64,000 nt of DNA from Pachyseris speciosa (GCA_016490735.1 JAEMWC010001520.1:32501-96500); one strand, 5' to 3'. Numbered from the stretch's first letter, positions 1-8,149 are shown. Numbers and translations are program-made. The notes: generated by a model not told the origin, from the sequence alone.

Positions 1-115
1 AAACGTCGTTGGGCATCGCTGGGTGTCTCTGCCGGAAACCGTTGGTGGCAGCGACTTCGAGATCATAATTTGGGATTTTCATTTTTTTGTCCTTCTATAT
101 ACAGACCGCAAAAAC

Positions 116-1060
116 ATGTTTGTGAAAAAGTGGCAACAAAAGGCGAAGACTGACGCCGAACTTGAAAAACAGGAGGATGAAATCCGCCGGAAAATGAAAA
201 TAAACAAAGTCGCGAAGGAGTTTGGCCAGTTCGAGGCCGAACAACTTTTCAGACCGATAACGAGGAGGTTGGACGAAAGTTTGAATCAACCGCGTGTGGA
301 AGCGGCGCTCCTCCGCTCCGAGGATGAGTTGGAGGAGGATTTCGGACCAGCCTCTGAAGGTGAAGAAGAATTTTTCCCGCCGCCGCCACCACCAGTGATG
401 GAAGAAGCCACAAGTGATGCTGAAGCTTCCCCCCACTCCCACCACGCGCCAAACCTGGGATGAACCGGTGGTGACGGGCTTTCTCGAAGAGACCAGCGAA
501 TCTGTCCAATTGCAAACGATCAATCGGCTCCTCACACAGTACGGGGACGACCCCACCTACAAAGTGAAAAAGAAAAGTTCCCCGTTTTACGGGTATACCG
601 TGACAGATCTTCGAAGAGTCCAAGAAGAAATTTATGACCGCCGAAGTGGAGGGCGGCGGGATTTGTCGCCACAGCAACTGCGAGAGGGGAAAAGGGGGTT
701 GAACCCCCCCCCCCCCCCCCCGACAAAAACAAGAGCCAAACAACCCTCGCCTTTGGAACAGGCCATTTTGGCGCGACGCCCCGCGACTGAAATTCAGGAG
801 GAGGATGAGGAAGCACCAGAATTATGGCCTGAAGGGGAAGAGTGGGAAATAGAGGGCGGCGGCTTTGGGGCAAAAATAACAAAATCATCCACGATTTGTC
901 TTTGCGACTTGAAATGATGCGGGCTGGCAACTCTTCAACGAAACTTCGCAGAGATGCGGCCTCTTTGATTGAAGAGCTTTTTGAAAATGGTGTTCTCGCC
1001 GAAGAAGGAAAAAAAAATGGTCCTCAAAAATTACCGCTTGAAAAACTAACGCCTACTTGA
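116..1060 (+). pseudogene. Polinton virion-associated protein with proline-rich segments, frameshifted
   Basis: Three overlapping open frames read as one gene broken twice. The first starts at the ATG at 116 (MFVKKWQQK) and holds a charged, helical region with the motif QFEAEQLFRPITRRLDE. The frame changes near 425-465, and the second part includes GDDPTYKVKKKSSPFYGYTV and PSPLEQAILARRP. It changes again near 865-900, and the last part ends with GNSSTKLRRDAASLIEELFE. An 18-base C run at 704-721 encodes polyproline. I recognise this layout as a conserved protein upstream of the penton gene in cnidarian Polintons; its function is not known to me. The frames are consecutive and non-overlapping in content, which argues for one gene rather than three. 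Confidence 0.6.
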
Positions 1061-1089
1061 AGAAAAAAATTTTGTTGGTATACGAGACC

Positions 1090-1863
1090 ATGTTCTCCCT
1101 GTTCCTCGACTCGAATCTCGCAAACTTGCAGCCTGATGGCTCCAACCAAAAACTCCACGACTTCAAAATAAACTTTCAACCCCCAATTAAGCTTGAACAG
1201 GACCTGAAGTACGAAGTGGCGTTCGACCACCTCATTTACATGAGCTACTCCTGGTACAACGTTGCGCAAAAATACGGAAACAACAAATTCCGGTGGCGAA
1301 AAAATGGTGAGGCGTGGAAAACGCTGACCCTTCCCGATGGGATGTACGATTACACAGACCTCAACCGTTTTCTACAAACCAACACCGGCTTTGTCGACCC
1401 CACCGCGGCTGAAAAAAAGCACATATTTGCCATGTTTTTCGACTACGCCATCACCAGGGTCGTGATCGAGGTGGCGCCGGGATATGAACTCGATTTCAAT
1501 ATTGGCGATTTCGGGAAACTTATAGGTTTCAATCCACAGGTTTTGTCGGGTGAAACGACTTTCACGGGCGACAAAACACCCGATATCACAAGAAGTGTTG
1601 ATTGGGTGTTTATCCATTGCGACCTGATCACCCGCGACTACCAAAATGTTCCGGCATACTGGGTCTTGTTTTCCTTCTCCACAGCCAATCTTGAAGTCAG
1701 CTACCCTTTCGAAAAAGAACCCCTTCGCCTGAAGTTTCAACCGGCGAACAAAAAACTGATAGATTCAATCCGAATAAGGGTGACCGACGGAAGGAATAAC
1801 ACTCTTGATCTCAACGACGCAGACTTGGCCTTGACCCTTATGGTCCGAGAAATTCCCACCTGA
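1090..1863 (+). CDS. Penton-like minor capsid protein (Polinton)
   Basis: An intact 257-residue frame. I chose the ATG at 1090 (MFSLFLDSNL) rather than the upstream codon at 1057 because the family begins at this point. The N-terminal part has the pattern DFKINFQPPIKLEQDLKYEV, followed by a beta-rich body and a C-terminal stretch IRIRVTDGRNNTLDLND. This resembles the single jelly-roll penton-like protein encoded just upstream of the capsid genes in Polintons, which would form the vertices of an icosahedral particle. No signal peptide or membrane segment is seen. It is one of the few unbroken genes of the element. The penton assignment is from recalled family resemblance and gene order, not a structure comparison. 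Confidence 0.6.
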   Translation: MFSLFLDSNLANLQPDGSNQKLHDFKINFQPPIKLEQDLKYEVAFDHLIYMSYSWYNVAQKYGNNKFRWRKNGEAWKTLTLPDGMYDYTDLNRFLQTNTGFVDPTAAEKKHIFAMFFDYAITRVVIEVAPGYELDFNIGDFGKLIGFNPQVLSGETTFTGDKTPDITRSVDWVFIHCDLITRDYQNVPAYWVLFSFSTANLEVSYPFEKEPLRLKFQPANKKLIDSIRIRVTDGRNNTLDLNDADLALTLMVREIPT

Positions 1864-1869
1864 GTATAC

Positions 1870-2217
1870 ATGAACCGCCCGAGTGAGTGGATGAAATTTT
1901 ATAATGCAAACGCCGGCCGCTTCCGCTACAAGCACAAAGGGTCTGGTGTAATACGCGACACCCTCATGGCAATCGGAAAACAGCTCACGAAAGCAGCCGT
2001 GCCCGCCATCAAAAACATCGCCTCGTAAACCGCCGCGAAAGCTGCCGAAAAGGCTGCCGAAAAGGGGAGTCAAGTGGTTGTCGAACGGTGCGGCAAAAAA
2101 GTACGCGAGCTGTTGAGCAGGCGCAAAAAAAGAACCCCCGCCGCCCTCCAGACGAGACGACCAACCGAGATGGACCCGATGATCCAACTCAACAGGATTT
2201 TGGCCAATCAACTTTGA
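1870..2217 (+). pseudogene. Short basic virion protein, one in-frame stop
   Basis: This gene lies between the penton-like and major capsid genes. Reading from the ATG at 1870, one frame runs to a TGA at 2215-2217 and is interrupted only by a TAA at 2026-2028. The N-terminal part contains GRFRYKHKGSG; the second part is rich in Ala, Lys and Arg (AAKAAEKAAEKG, LLSRRKKR). Small, very basic proteins of this kind sit next to the capsid genes in adintoviruses and adenoviruses, where they bind the packaged DNA or line the capsid. About 115 residues if read through. The role is an inference from composition and position. Confidence 0.5.
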
Positions 2218-2238
2218 AAATTTTTTGGTTAAAAATAT

Positions 2239-3460
2239 ATGGCATCCTTCAGGGCCCCTTCCTTGCTCAACAAGGTCGACTACCAGCAGATCCAGTTGGA
2301 AAACGCGATCCAACAGCCGGAGAACAAGCAGACACAAACCAAACCCGGACACAAGTTCAACATAACCGATCGGGATGTCATTTACTATTTTTACAACGCC
2401 TATTTTCGGGTGGATTTCCAGTTGCAGAAAACTGCCGATGGAACTTTGGTGGCTTCTGACACAGCTTCAGCGCCTGTCAATGGCTCCTTTTCTCTCATAA
2501 AAAGATTGACCTTAAAATCGGGAGGGAAAACCCTCTATGAGGCCGACAACGTCAATCAAATAATTTTGATAAAAAAATTTTTTGCAGTACTCCGACGATT
2601 ATGCGAGAAGTGTGGCAAAAGATGAGTTTTGGTACCTCGATAACGACAACACAACAGTGACGGGAAACGCCGCCACGAATCTTGGCATCCGTGCGCGGGC
2701 GCTCCTTTCTCAGGGTGACCCGATAAAAACCATCAAAGTGGTAATACCGCTCAATCCAAGCTCCTCCCTCCAATGCAAATCACATTCGAAATTGAACTGC
2801 AAAGTGATGGAAACATGATCTTCGGTGGCGGCGCCGCTGCCAACCATCGGATCGTTGTCAAGCTATTCTAGTTATGGGTTCCAAAACTCACGTTTTCGGC
2901 AAAGGGGCAAGAGATCGTTAATGAAAACTTTCTGAAACCCACTCGGTGGCGATATTTGCAGGAAACTTTGTTCACAAGCTCGGCCAGGTCGGACGCCTCC
3001 GGGCAACTGCTGATAAGCGCTGGCGTCTCGAACGCAAACATGTGTTTGTTTTCTTCCAAAAAAGTCAAAACAGACCAACAAACACACCTTTTCTCTCGAT
3101 GGTGGGGCGAAGTTGTCAACGTGTCGCTTGCAATACGGTTCGAGCTATTACCCCGAGCTGGACTATGATGGGGAAGACCAGGCGCGGATACGAAGGGATT
3201 TGGTTAACTTCAGCTACAGAAAAAATGACTACAATACCGGAACTCAACTGAATGTGGCCAACTATGAAACTCTTTACCCCATCGTTTATTTCGATCTCCG
3301 CCCGATTAAAGAGAGCATGACCGGCGATTCGAAATAAATAATATTTCATTACCGTTTGGACAAAGCCGCCACAGCAGATTATGTGATATTGGCAGCTGTC
3401 CTGAACGAAAAGGAGTTCGTTTTAAACAAGGTTGGAGGTGAATTGGTTGTCGTCAATTGA
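2239..3460 (+). pseudogene. Major capsid protein, double jelly-roll type, broken
   Basis: The N-terminal part starts at ATG 2239 (MASFRAPSLLNKVDY) and contains DVIYYFYNAYFRVDFQ, as in the Polinton capsid proteins often annotated as F54H12.2-like. Later pieces include MQITFEIELQSDGNMIFGGG, LWVPKLTF, LYPIVYFDLRP and a C-terminal ADYVILAAVLNEKEFVLNK ending at the TGA 3458-3460. The frame changes near 2575 (in an A/T homopolymer), near 2765 and between 3113 and 3168, and there are in-frame stops at 2869 (TAG) and 3335 (TAA). Total span fits a gene of about 400 residues, shorter than full family members, so some sequence may be deleted. It would build the hexon-like capsomers. It is followed by the minor virion protein after 40 bases. 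Confidence 0.7.
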
Positions 3461-3500
3461 GAGATCACACCCCTCTGAAAATTTTGTTCTTTGATATAAG

Positions 3501-4244
3501 ATGCCAACTGTGTATCACCCATTCCAGATCGCTCTGACAGAGGGTCAAAGAAACAGCCTCATGAAGGCCGCGAAAGAAAGGGCGGCTGTGACTTTGCGCG
3601 TCAAGCCGGAACAAATTGGCCGGGGTCACAACCTTCTCCTGACAGCCACTCAAATAAACCGCCTGAAAAAGGCCGCCAATGCCGGCCATGGCGCGGATAT
3701 CGTGATAAGCAAAACTCAGATGATGAAAACAATAAAAAAGGGCGGCAACCTCTTTCCCGCGGCGCTCAGTGCCCTCGCCCCCTCGGTCGGAAAAGCTTTG
3801 GGAATGGCCGGTCTCAGTTTTGTTGCAGAAAAGGTTTTGAAAAAGATTTTCGGAAATGGGTTCGGCCCCCAGGAGGTACAGTTGTACAAACTCGCGCAAC
3901 GATTGTCTCCCAACCAGAAAAAGACCCTGGAACAATTCCTTGTCGGCAAGGGTTTGATCCGTAGGGTTGGCGCTGCGCAATATGGTGGGTTCCTCGGCAT
4001 GCTGGCTTCGATTGGTGTGCCTCTTGCCATCAGTCTTTTCCAGAAAATGTTGGGAAAGGGGATGCAGATTCGCTCTCGCCGCTCGGCATCTCCTCGCCTT
4101 CCTCCACCCCCTCCGCGCTCCGGCCGCGGAATGCAAATGCGCCGACCACCCTTTTTCGGAAGATGGGAAGACCGGGAACGAATGATGGCCGGCAGGGGCA
4201 AAAAAAAAAGTGAAGTACAAAGATGTGCCGCTTTCCAATTTTGA
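3501..4244 (+). CDS. Polinton minor virion protein with hydrophobic patch
   Basis: A 247-residue frame from ATG 3501. The N-terminal half is typical of a conserved cnidarian Polinton protein: FQIALTEGQRNSLMKAAKER, then LLLTATQINRLKKAANAG and SKTQMMKTIKKGGNLFP. A glycine-rich hydrophobic patch, GGFLGMLASIGVPLAISLF, lies near residues 159-177, and a basic, proline- and arginine-rich tail follows. Proteins of this type are thought to be internal minor capsid or membrane-active components comparable to adenovirus pVI; that role is an inference. The last 20 or so codons overlap the presumed start of the protease gene; an A run at 4200-4209 suggests a slip there, so the native C-terminus may differ. 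Confidence 0.6.
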   Translation: MPTVYHPFQIALTEGQRNSLMKAAKERAAVTLRVKPEQIGRGHNLLLTATQINRLKKAANAGHGADIVISKTQMMKTIKKGGNLFPAALSALAPSVGKALGMAGLSFVAEKVLKKIFGNGFGPQEVQLYKLAQRLSPNQKKTLEQFLVGKGLIRRVGAAQYGGFLGMLASIGVPLAISLFQKMLGKGMQIRSRRSASPRLPPPPPRSGRGMQMRRPPFFGRWEDRERMMAGRGKKKSEVQRCAAFQF

Positions 4245-4655
4245 CTTGTTGAATTGGTGCGAATACCTCAGCATTCCACTCAAAGGCATCTTTTCGCGCA
4301 ACGAGGCCAAACCTCTGCACCATTCCCCTTGCATCACAACATGGATGATTTCGGAAGTTTAGGTACCCATTGGGTCTGCTGTTGGAAGGGGAAAGACATG
4401 GAATATTTCGATTCGTTCGGCCTGCCTCCCCCGGATGAGTGGGAACGGGAAATGCGAAAAGCGGGCCACAAAACCTTTCTACGCAACGACAACCAAATCC
4501 AGTCGATCAAAAGTGTGAGGTGTAGGTATTACTGCTTGCTTTTCCTCAATGAGCGCAACAAAGGTATGAGTTACGAAAACATTCTGAAAATGTTTTCTGA
4601 CGACGTTTTTCACAACGAACGGGTTGTGAAAAATTATTTCATGAATAAACCTTGA
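4185..4655 (+). pseudogene. Adenain-like cysteine protease (virion maturation), frameshifted
   Basis: The N-terminal part (DLLNWCEYLSIPLKGIFSRN) is in one frame and the catalytic part in another, with the change near 4321-4340. The catalytic part shows the C48/C5-type order: His in GTHWVCC, the acidic position in YFDSFGLPPP, Gln in NQIQS, and Cys in RCRYYCLLFLNE. The usual Gly after the active cysteine reads Arg here. Such enzymes cleave capsid precursors during virion assembly in adenoviruses and Polintons. The start is uncertain; the ATG at 4185 overlaps the previous gene. The stop at 4653-4655 is three bases before the next small gene begins. Confidence 0.75.
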
Positions 4656-4658
4656 CCA

Positions 4659-4811
4659 ATGGCAGATTGGTATTGTGTGCGGGACAGACGCAAAACACCG
4701 AATGTTCTTGGGTCTGAAAGGGTTGTTTTGACCAAAAACGACCGAAAAATGGGGAAAGCCAAATGTGCAGTCTGTGGAAGGACGAAAACTCGCTTCTTGG
4801 CGGGAAACTAA
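4659..4811 (+). CDS. Small zinc-ribbon protein, DUF5679-like
   Basis: A 50-residue frame, too short for many gene finders, begins three bases after the protease stop. It has two cysteine sites: YCVRDRRK near the N-terminus and KAKCAVCGRTKTRF near the C-terminus, with NDRKMGKAKC between, as in the DUF5679-like family found in large DNA viruses and Polinton relatives. The tight spacing and intact frame support a real gene. Function is unknown; a structural zinc-binding fold is inferred. The first site has only one Cys where the family often has two. Confidence 0.55.
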   Translation: MADWYCVRDRRKTPNVLGSERVVLTKNDRKMGKAKCAVCGRTKTRFLAGN

Positions 4812-4878
4812 TGGGGCCCTCTCATGCAGAGGGCGCTGGTGTTTTGACTGACCTTGCGAGCACAGCGCTCGACTTCAC

Positions 4879-5275
4879 TTTTTATTTATTTATTTATTTA
4901 TTTATTTGCTAAACCACAAATAGCATTATTATAAGGAAAACAAAAAAGATAGAATGGATAGAAGTTACAATGGCGAGGAGACCTAAAGGAAACTATTAAG
5001 CTTACGTTAATTAGGCCTCCTCAGTTATTGTTTTACAAGATGAAATTTTGAAAAAAAGAACATGACGACGGATACAATTACAATAGGTTACAAGCTGCAA
5101 ATAAAGTTAATACTTAATCACATTATATCTAAAACTACTAATAGTTATTACAAAAAAACGCCTTAAGCGCTTTCTTAAAGGAGACAGGAGAGGACGAGTT
5201 GACGATCTCGGAATTTAAAGAGTTATAAAATTTAGGTCCTTGGTAAAAAACGGAAAATTGTTTGATATTAGTCGG
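4879..5275 (-). mobile_element. 5'-truncated LINE tail inserted in the Polinton
   Basis: On the minus strand the frame reads QGPKFYNSLNSEIVNSSS followed by PVSFKKALKAFFCNNY and a stop at 5138-5140. This is the usual C-terminal end of a CR1/L2/jockey-like reverse transcriptase protein. A 3' untranslated region of about 250 bases follows and ends in a run of TTTATTTA units (plus-strand view, 4879-4908). The insertion separates the zinc-ribbon gene from the PLA2-like gene, whose first codons it appears to have replaced or displaced. No clear target-site duplication was recognised. Confidence 0.65.
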
Positions 5276-5278
5276 ACA

Positions 5279-6012
5279 AAAAGGCAAACATGGGATTCCC
5301 TTTCTCGCGAAAAAGGGGGTGGAAGCCGGCCGCTATTACGCCTCTGAGGCGCTGCGCAACCCACAATTGCAAAATAAAGCAATCAACTATGGGCTGCGGA
5401 AGGCCACTCCGGTGTTGGAAAAGGTCGGCAGCGAACTGCTGGGCCAGCTTTCCACCAAGGTACGCCCGAACCTCCGTTACAAAACTGACAGACCGGATCT
5501 TGATGATCTTGATGCCGGTCTGGGTGATTTCTTCGACCCTCGCTTTGTGTCACAGGGTGTGTTGGTTCCAAAATTTGCGACCGACCCAAAGTTTTTGAAA
5601 GCCTTCGGGAAAGCAATCCAACAAAACTATGGTTACGCAGATATTGCCACAAAAACTGCACGCAACCTCTTCAGAACGGGTGTGGATGTTCACGAACTGA
5701 TTGGAAAGCTGCCTGCGCCGAAAAAAGGTTGGACCCTTCCTGGCCACCGATCAGTATACTGGTCCTTACAAACCTTTGGACAACCAATTGATTTACGACC
5801 CCGAAACGGGTTAAATCCTGGAAATCTTTCAGAAACCAACCGGTTCCGCTGATGCTGTGGCAATGCAGCATGATGTTTATTACAGCCGTTGTGATTTTCG
5901 CGCCAAAAAGTATGGTGAGGACGAAAAAAATGCAAGCATGTTGCTGACCGAAAAATGGTCAAGGCGCTTGACAAGATACCACGCAAAGAAAGACAATGGC
6001 TGCGCTGACGCG
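5279..6012 (+). pseudogene. Polinton protein with phospholipase A2-like motifs, broken
   Basis: The N-terminal half, from just after the LINE junction, reads IPFLAKKGVEAGRYYASEAL and YGLRKATPVLEKVGSELLGQ, then RYKTDRPDLDDLDAG, all in one frame to about 5750. The frame changes there; the next piece has YTGPYKPLDNQL, which matches the calcium-loop pattern of parvovirus-type PLA2 domains, then an in-frame TAA at 5812-5814, then AVAMQHDVYYSRC with the catalytic HD pair. Another shift precedes ADRKMVKALDKIP. The last acidic residue expected after HD reads Tyr. In parvoviruses such domains help the particle leave endosomes; in Polintons the role is inferred. The gene ends near 6012, tail to tail with the minus-strand cluster. 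Confidence 0.6.
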
Positions 6013-6020
6013 CAACGCGA

Positions 6021-6251
6021 TTAATCTGAAGGAGAAACTCGGTCTCGGAGTTCCTGTTTGAGTTTCTTGAAGGTTTGGTATTCCCTCACCGCTCGCTGTA
6101 ACTCTTCGAAAACCTCTTTCTCGATGGTAGTGCCGACTCGACGTATTTTATTTGCAAGGAGCACCAAGACCCCACACAGTGTGAACAAAAGTGTGGCAAC
6201 CGCCCATGGATACACGTTATCCATAACCCACTTTTGTTCAACATCCTCCAT
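6021..6251 (-). CDS. Small single-pass membrane protein
   Basis: A 76-residue intact frame starting with MEDVEQKWVMDNVYPW. Residues 16-36 (WAVATLLFTLCGVLVLLANK) form a clear membrane segment, followed by a charged, probably coiled-coil tail (EELQRAVREYQTFKKLKQEL). It is the last gene of the minus-strand cluster and meets the PLA2-like gene end to end. No family was recognised. Small membrane proteins are usual near the ends of Polintons, but the job is unknown. The overlapping frame of the next gene upstream is less likely to be coding here because this frame has the clean membrane pattern. Confidence 0.55.
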   Translation of the reverse strand: MEDVEQKWVMDNVYPWAVATLLFTLCGVLVLLANKIRRVGTTIEKEVFEELQRAVREYQTFKKLKQELRDRVSPSD

Positions 6252-6529
6252 TTCATACTACTGACACAACACATGCTCCCTGTTTTCAACGCGCAGGCCC
6301 AACAGCAGACGTTTCGTCGACAAAGCGAGCATTTCCCGCAGCTGGTCACAAGGGTGTGACAATTTTCAATTTCACAAAAGGGGGCGTCTTCGAAATACAA
6401 AAATAAACCTCTGTGAACTTCGTCCCATCCCACTCTCTTTTTGTCGTTTATTTTGGCCGCAACTGTCTCGCTGAGGATTTTTTCCCTCAACTCTGGCGGG
6501 AGTTGTTTGACCTCTTCGAAGAGATTCAT
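6086..6529 (-). CDS. LPPELREKI family protein, copy A (cysteine-rich)
   Basis: The first of three neighbouring paralogues. It begins MNLFEEVKQLPPELREKILS and continues with KRVGWDEVHRGLF, then a cysteine cluster (CGKCSLCRRNVCCWACAL). The N-terminus resembles the first helices of an F-box (LPPEL...KI). The open frame runs to 6086, but from about 6260 it overlaps the membrane-protein gene in another frame, so the true end is probably near 6262 after a small indel. Function is unknown; an adaptor that binds the host ubiquitin machinery is one possibility but the sequence alone does not show it. Confidence 0.5.
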   Translation of the reverse strand: MNLFEEVKQLPPELREKILSETVAAKINDKKRVGWDEVHRGLFLYFEDAPFCEIENCHTLVTSCGKCSLCRRNVCCWACALKTGSMCCVSSMKWRMLNKSGLWITCIHGRLPHFCSHCVGSWCSLQIKYVESALPSRKRFSKSYSER

Positions 6530-6534
6530 TCATG

Positions 6535-6981
6535 TTACACCAAATTCAATCTTAAATTACGTTCAGCATCTCTCCGGTTATCCCCAGGTGAATCGAAAAC
6601 CCAGAATTTGGTTGCCCCACATTGGGGGTGATATATTCTTTGCAACCACCCTCGCTTTCCACCAAACAACGCAAAGTGGTCTTCAACGTCAAAAGGATCT
6701 TCAACAAGTTTATGCGGGCGATTTTTTTGCCAGCACGGCCAACAGTAACCATGCATTTTTGAACAACGCCAATGTCTGTCACATAAGGTTATTTTGACAT
6801 AAAACCCCTCTGTTTCGCAAAAGGTAAGATCCCATTGGTCCAAATAATCTTCTCCGAGCTCTTCGTGCACTTTTCCCCACCCCATTTTGTTTCGGTCATT
6901 GACTTTTTGTTTGACCCCCTCAGAGAGTATTTTTTCTCTCAACTCTGGTGGAAGTTGGTTGACCTCTTCCAGCACATCCAT
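6535..6981 (-). CDS. LPPELREKI family protein, copy B
   Basis: A 148-residue frame from the ATG at 6981 (MDVLEEVNQLPPELREKILS); the longer open frame upstream is not shared with the paralogues. It keeps KMGWGKVHEEL and then a Cys/His-rich part (CDRHWRCSKMHGYCWPCW) and HPQCGATKFWVF near the end. It lies 6 bases upstream of copy A and 14 bases downstream of copy C, so the three form a tight head-to-tail series. It is the longest and best preserved copy. The shared N-terminus with divergent Cys-rich tails suggests duplication followed by divergence of a binding domain. Confidence 0.55.
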   Translation of the reverse strand: MDVLEEVNQLPPELREKILSEGVKQKVNDRNKMGWGKVHEELGEDYLDQWDLTFCETEGFYVKITLCDRHWRCSKMHGYCWPCWQKNRPHKLVEDPFDVEDHFALFGGKRGWLQRIYHPQCGATKFWVFDSPGDNRRDAERNLRLNLV

Positions 6982-6995
6982 CTGTGGAGGGACAA

Positions 6996-7178
6996 CTATT
7001 CTTGAAAAGGCCAACCCTCGTTGAAAAAAATTGGAAACATAAAGCGACACAAAGGGGCCAAAAGCTCTTTGTGAACCCAATCCCACCCCATTCTTTTTCG
7101 TTCTTTCGGCTGGTTTTGGGTGTGGTGGTGGCAAATTTTTTCGCGCAACTCTGGGGGGAGAGTGCGAATCTGTTCCAT
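6996..7178 (-). CDS. LPPELREKI family protein, copy C (short)
   Basis: A 60-residue frame starting MEQIRTLPPELREKICH with KRMGWDWVHKEL, matching the N-terminal third of copies A and B. The cysteine-rich tail is absent, so it is a shortened or truncated member. It is the first gene of the minus-strand series as read from its own strand. Confidence 0.45.
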   Translation of the reverse strand: MEQIRTLPPELREKICHHHTQNQPKERKRMGWDWVHKELLAPLCRFMFPIFFNEGWPFQE

Positions 7179-7239
7179 AAGATTTATATCTCAGAGCAGA
7201 TATTTTAATGAACAGTGTCATAAAACCCCTCATCAGTCA

Positions 7240-7630
7240 ACCACTTCGTATTTTGACACCACGATACGCAAACCATGTCCACTTTCTTTCAACAGCTCAT
7301 CAAACAATATAATCGGCGTAACAGTGGTTCATGTTGAATGGCAAAACTGTTTACAACAAAGACTAAACAACATTAGAACTATAGGCGTGAACGTCCTTGA
7401 ACATGCAATTACTTGATGTTTTTCTCATAGTTTTTGTTACTGTTGTTGTTAACCGATACAATATACTGTATACATGCTACAGTTCCATTTTACCTTATTA
7501 CCCGGGCTGCGCGCGTCTCGCGCGGCGCCCGGGTCTTAAACTACCGACGATTATTCTTTTTCGTCGTCGAGTATCATCCACAAATGGCACTTCCGGCGTT
7601 TCTGCGCAAGCGCTAACTATTTTTAACAAC
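7240..7630. other. Polinton right flank, mostly unassigned
   Basis: On the minus strand near 7250-7340 a short open run reads PIILFDELLKESGHGLRIV before two stops; it could be the end of another lost Polinton gene, but no family was recognised. The rest is AT-rich with no gene, apart from the GC-rich hairpin at 7500. Confidence 0.3.
7500..7534. repeat. GC-rich hairpin
   Basis: Arms ACCCGGGC and GCCCGGGT enclose inner arms CGCGCG/CGCGCG around a TCT loop, with a two-base interior loop. It resembles the GC-rich foldback cores at 16.56 and 48.17 kb. Confidence 0.6.
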
Positions 7631-7790
7631 AGTGATGCGTGTTGTCACGTACGGGAAAATGTCGATTCATCTTGTGGCTTTTGAAGTCTGAACAAACAAT
7701 ATGTTAAGAGAAGTGTCTATGCGAATGTTTGCAAGTTCAACGGCGAGAAGAAAGCTTTTAACATGAGTAAACTTAATGGCAGATGGACTG
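7631..7790 (+). repeat. 160-bp direct repeat, copy 1
   Basis: Shares long identity with 7970-8130, for example CTTGTGGCTTTTGAAGTCTG and GCGAATGTTTGCAAGTTCAA-like stretches. Function unknown. Confidence 0.7.
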
Positions 7791-7806
7791 CTTCAGGAGA
7801 TTGCGA

Positions 7807-7903
7807 GTAGTCTCTAATTTTGGCGACGGATTTTGGGGCCACGTGCGCGCGCGAAGTTGCGAGGAGACGCGACGCGAGGGGAGCGCCAAAAATTAGAGAC
7901 TAC
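7807..7903. repeat. Small foldback (MITE-like)
   Basis: Inverted arms GTAGTCTCTAATTTTGGCG and its near-perfect complement at 7884-7903 flank a GC-rich core. It sits between the two copies of the 160-bp direct repeat. Confidence 0.6.
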
Positions 7904-7969
7904 AGACAAAGGGAGTTTGACCTTTCCCAGCCGAGTGATTCAGAAGTGTAAATCTCATATCAACAGCAA

Positions 7970-8130
7970 GAATGATGCCTGTTGTCACGTATTGGAAAAC
8001 GTCGATTCACCTTGTGGCTTTTGAAGTCTGAACAACTAATATGTTAAGAGAAGTGTCTATACGAATGTTTGCAAGTTCAACAGCGAGAAGAAAGCTTTTA
8101 ACATGACCAAAATTTAACTCCAGATGGATT
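7970..8130 (+). repeat. 160-bp direct repeat, copy 2
   Basis: Second copy of the unit at 7631-7790, starting GATGCCTGTTGTCACGTATT and ending after GAAAGCTTTTAACATG; a few substitutions separate them. Confidence 0.7.
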
Positions 8131-8149
8131 GCCGCCGTGTTCCCCGTAT

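Larger units (their letters stand above)
1..7233. mobile_element. Decayed Polinton/Maverick (adintovirus-like) element, capsid half
   Basis: The stretch carries a dense set of virion-type genes in the arrangement known from Polintons and adintoviruses: penton-like protein, short basic protein, double jelly-roll capsid protein, minor virion protein, adenain-like protease, small zinc-ribbon protein and a PLA2-like protein on the plus strand, meeting a minus-strand cluster of small genes. Base composition is richer in G and C than the flanking DNA. Several genes carry frameshifts and in-frame stops, so the copy is dead. The left end lies outside the window; no terminal inverted repeat, polymerase B, integrase or packaging ATPase was seen here. 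The right boundary, taken as the start of the last recognisable gene, is an inference. Confidence 0.8.

Noticed and set aside
95..930. Minus-strand frames opposite the first Polinton gene
   Set aside because: They are rich in Gly and Phe because of the proline-coding C runs on the plus strand and lack any family resemblance.
5279..6012. Endogenous parvovirus capsid gene
   Set aside because: The PLA2-like motifs are embedded in a protein whose N-terminus and neighbours are Polinton-type, and no parvovirus jelly-roll capsid or NS1 gene is present.
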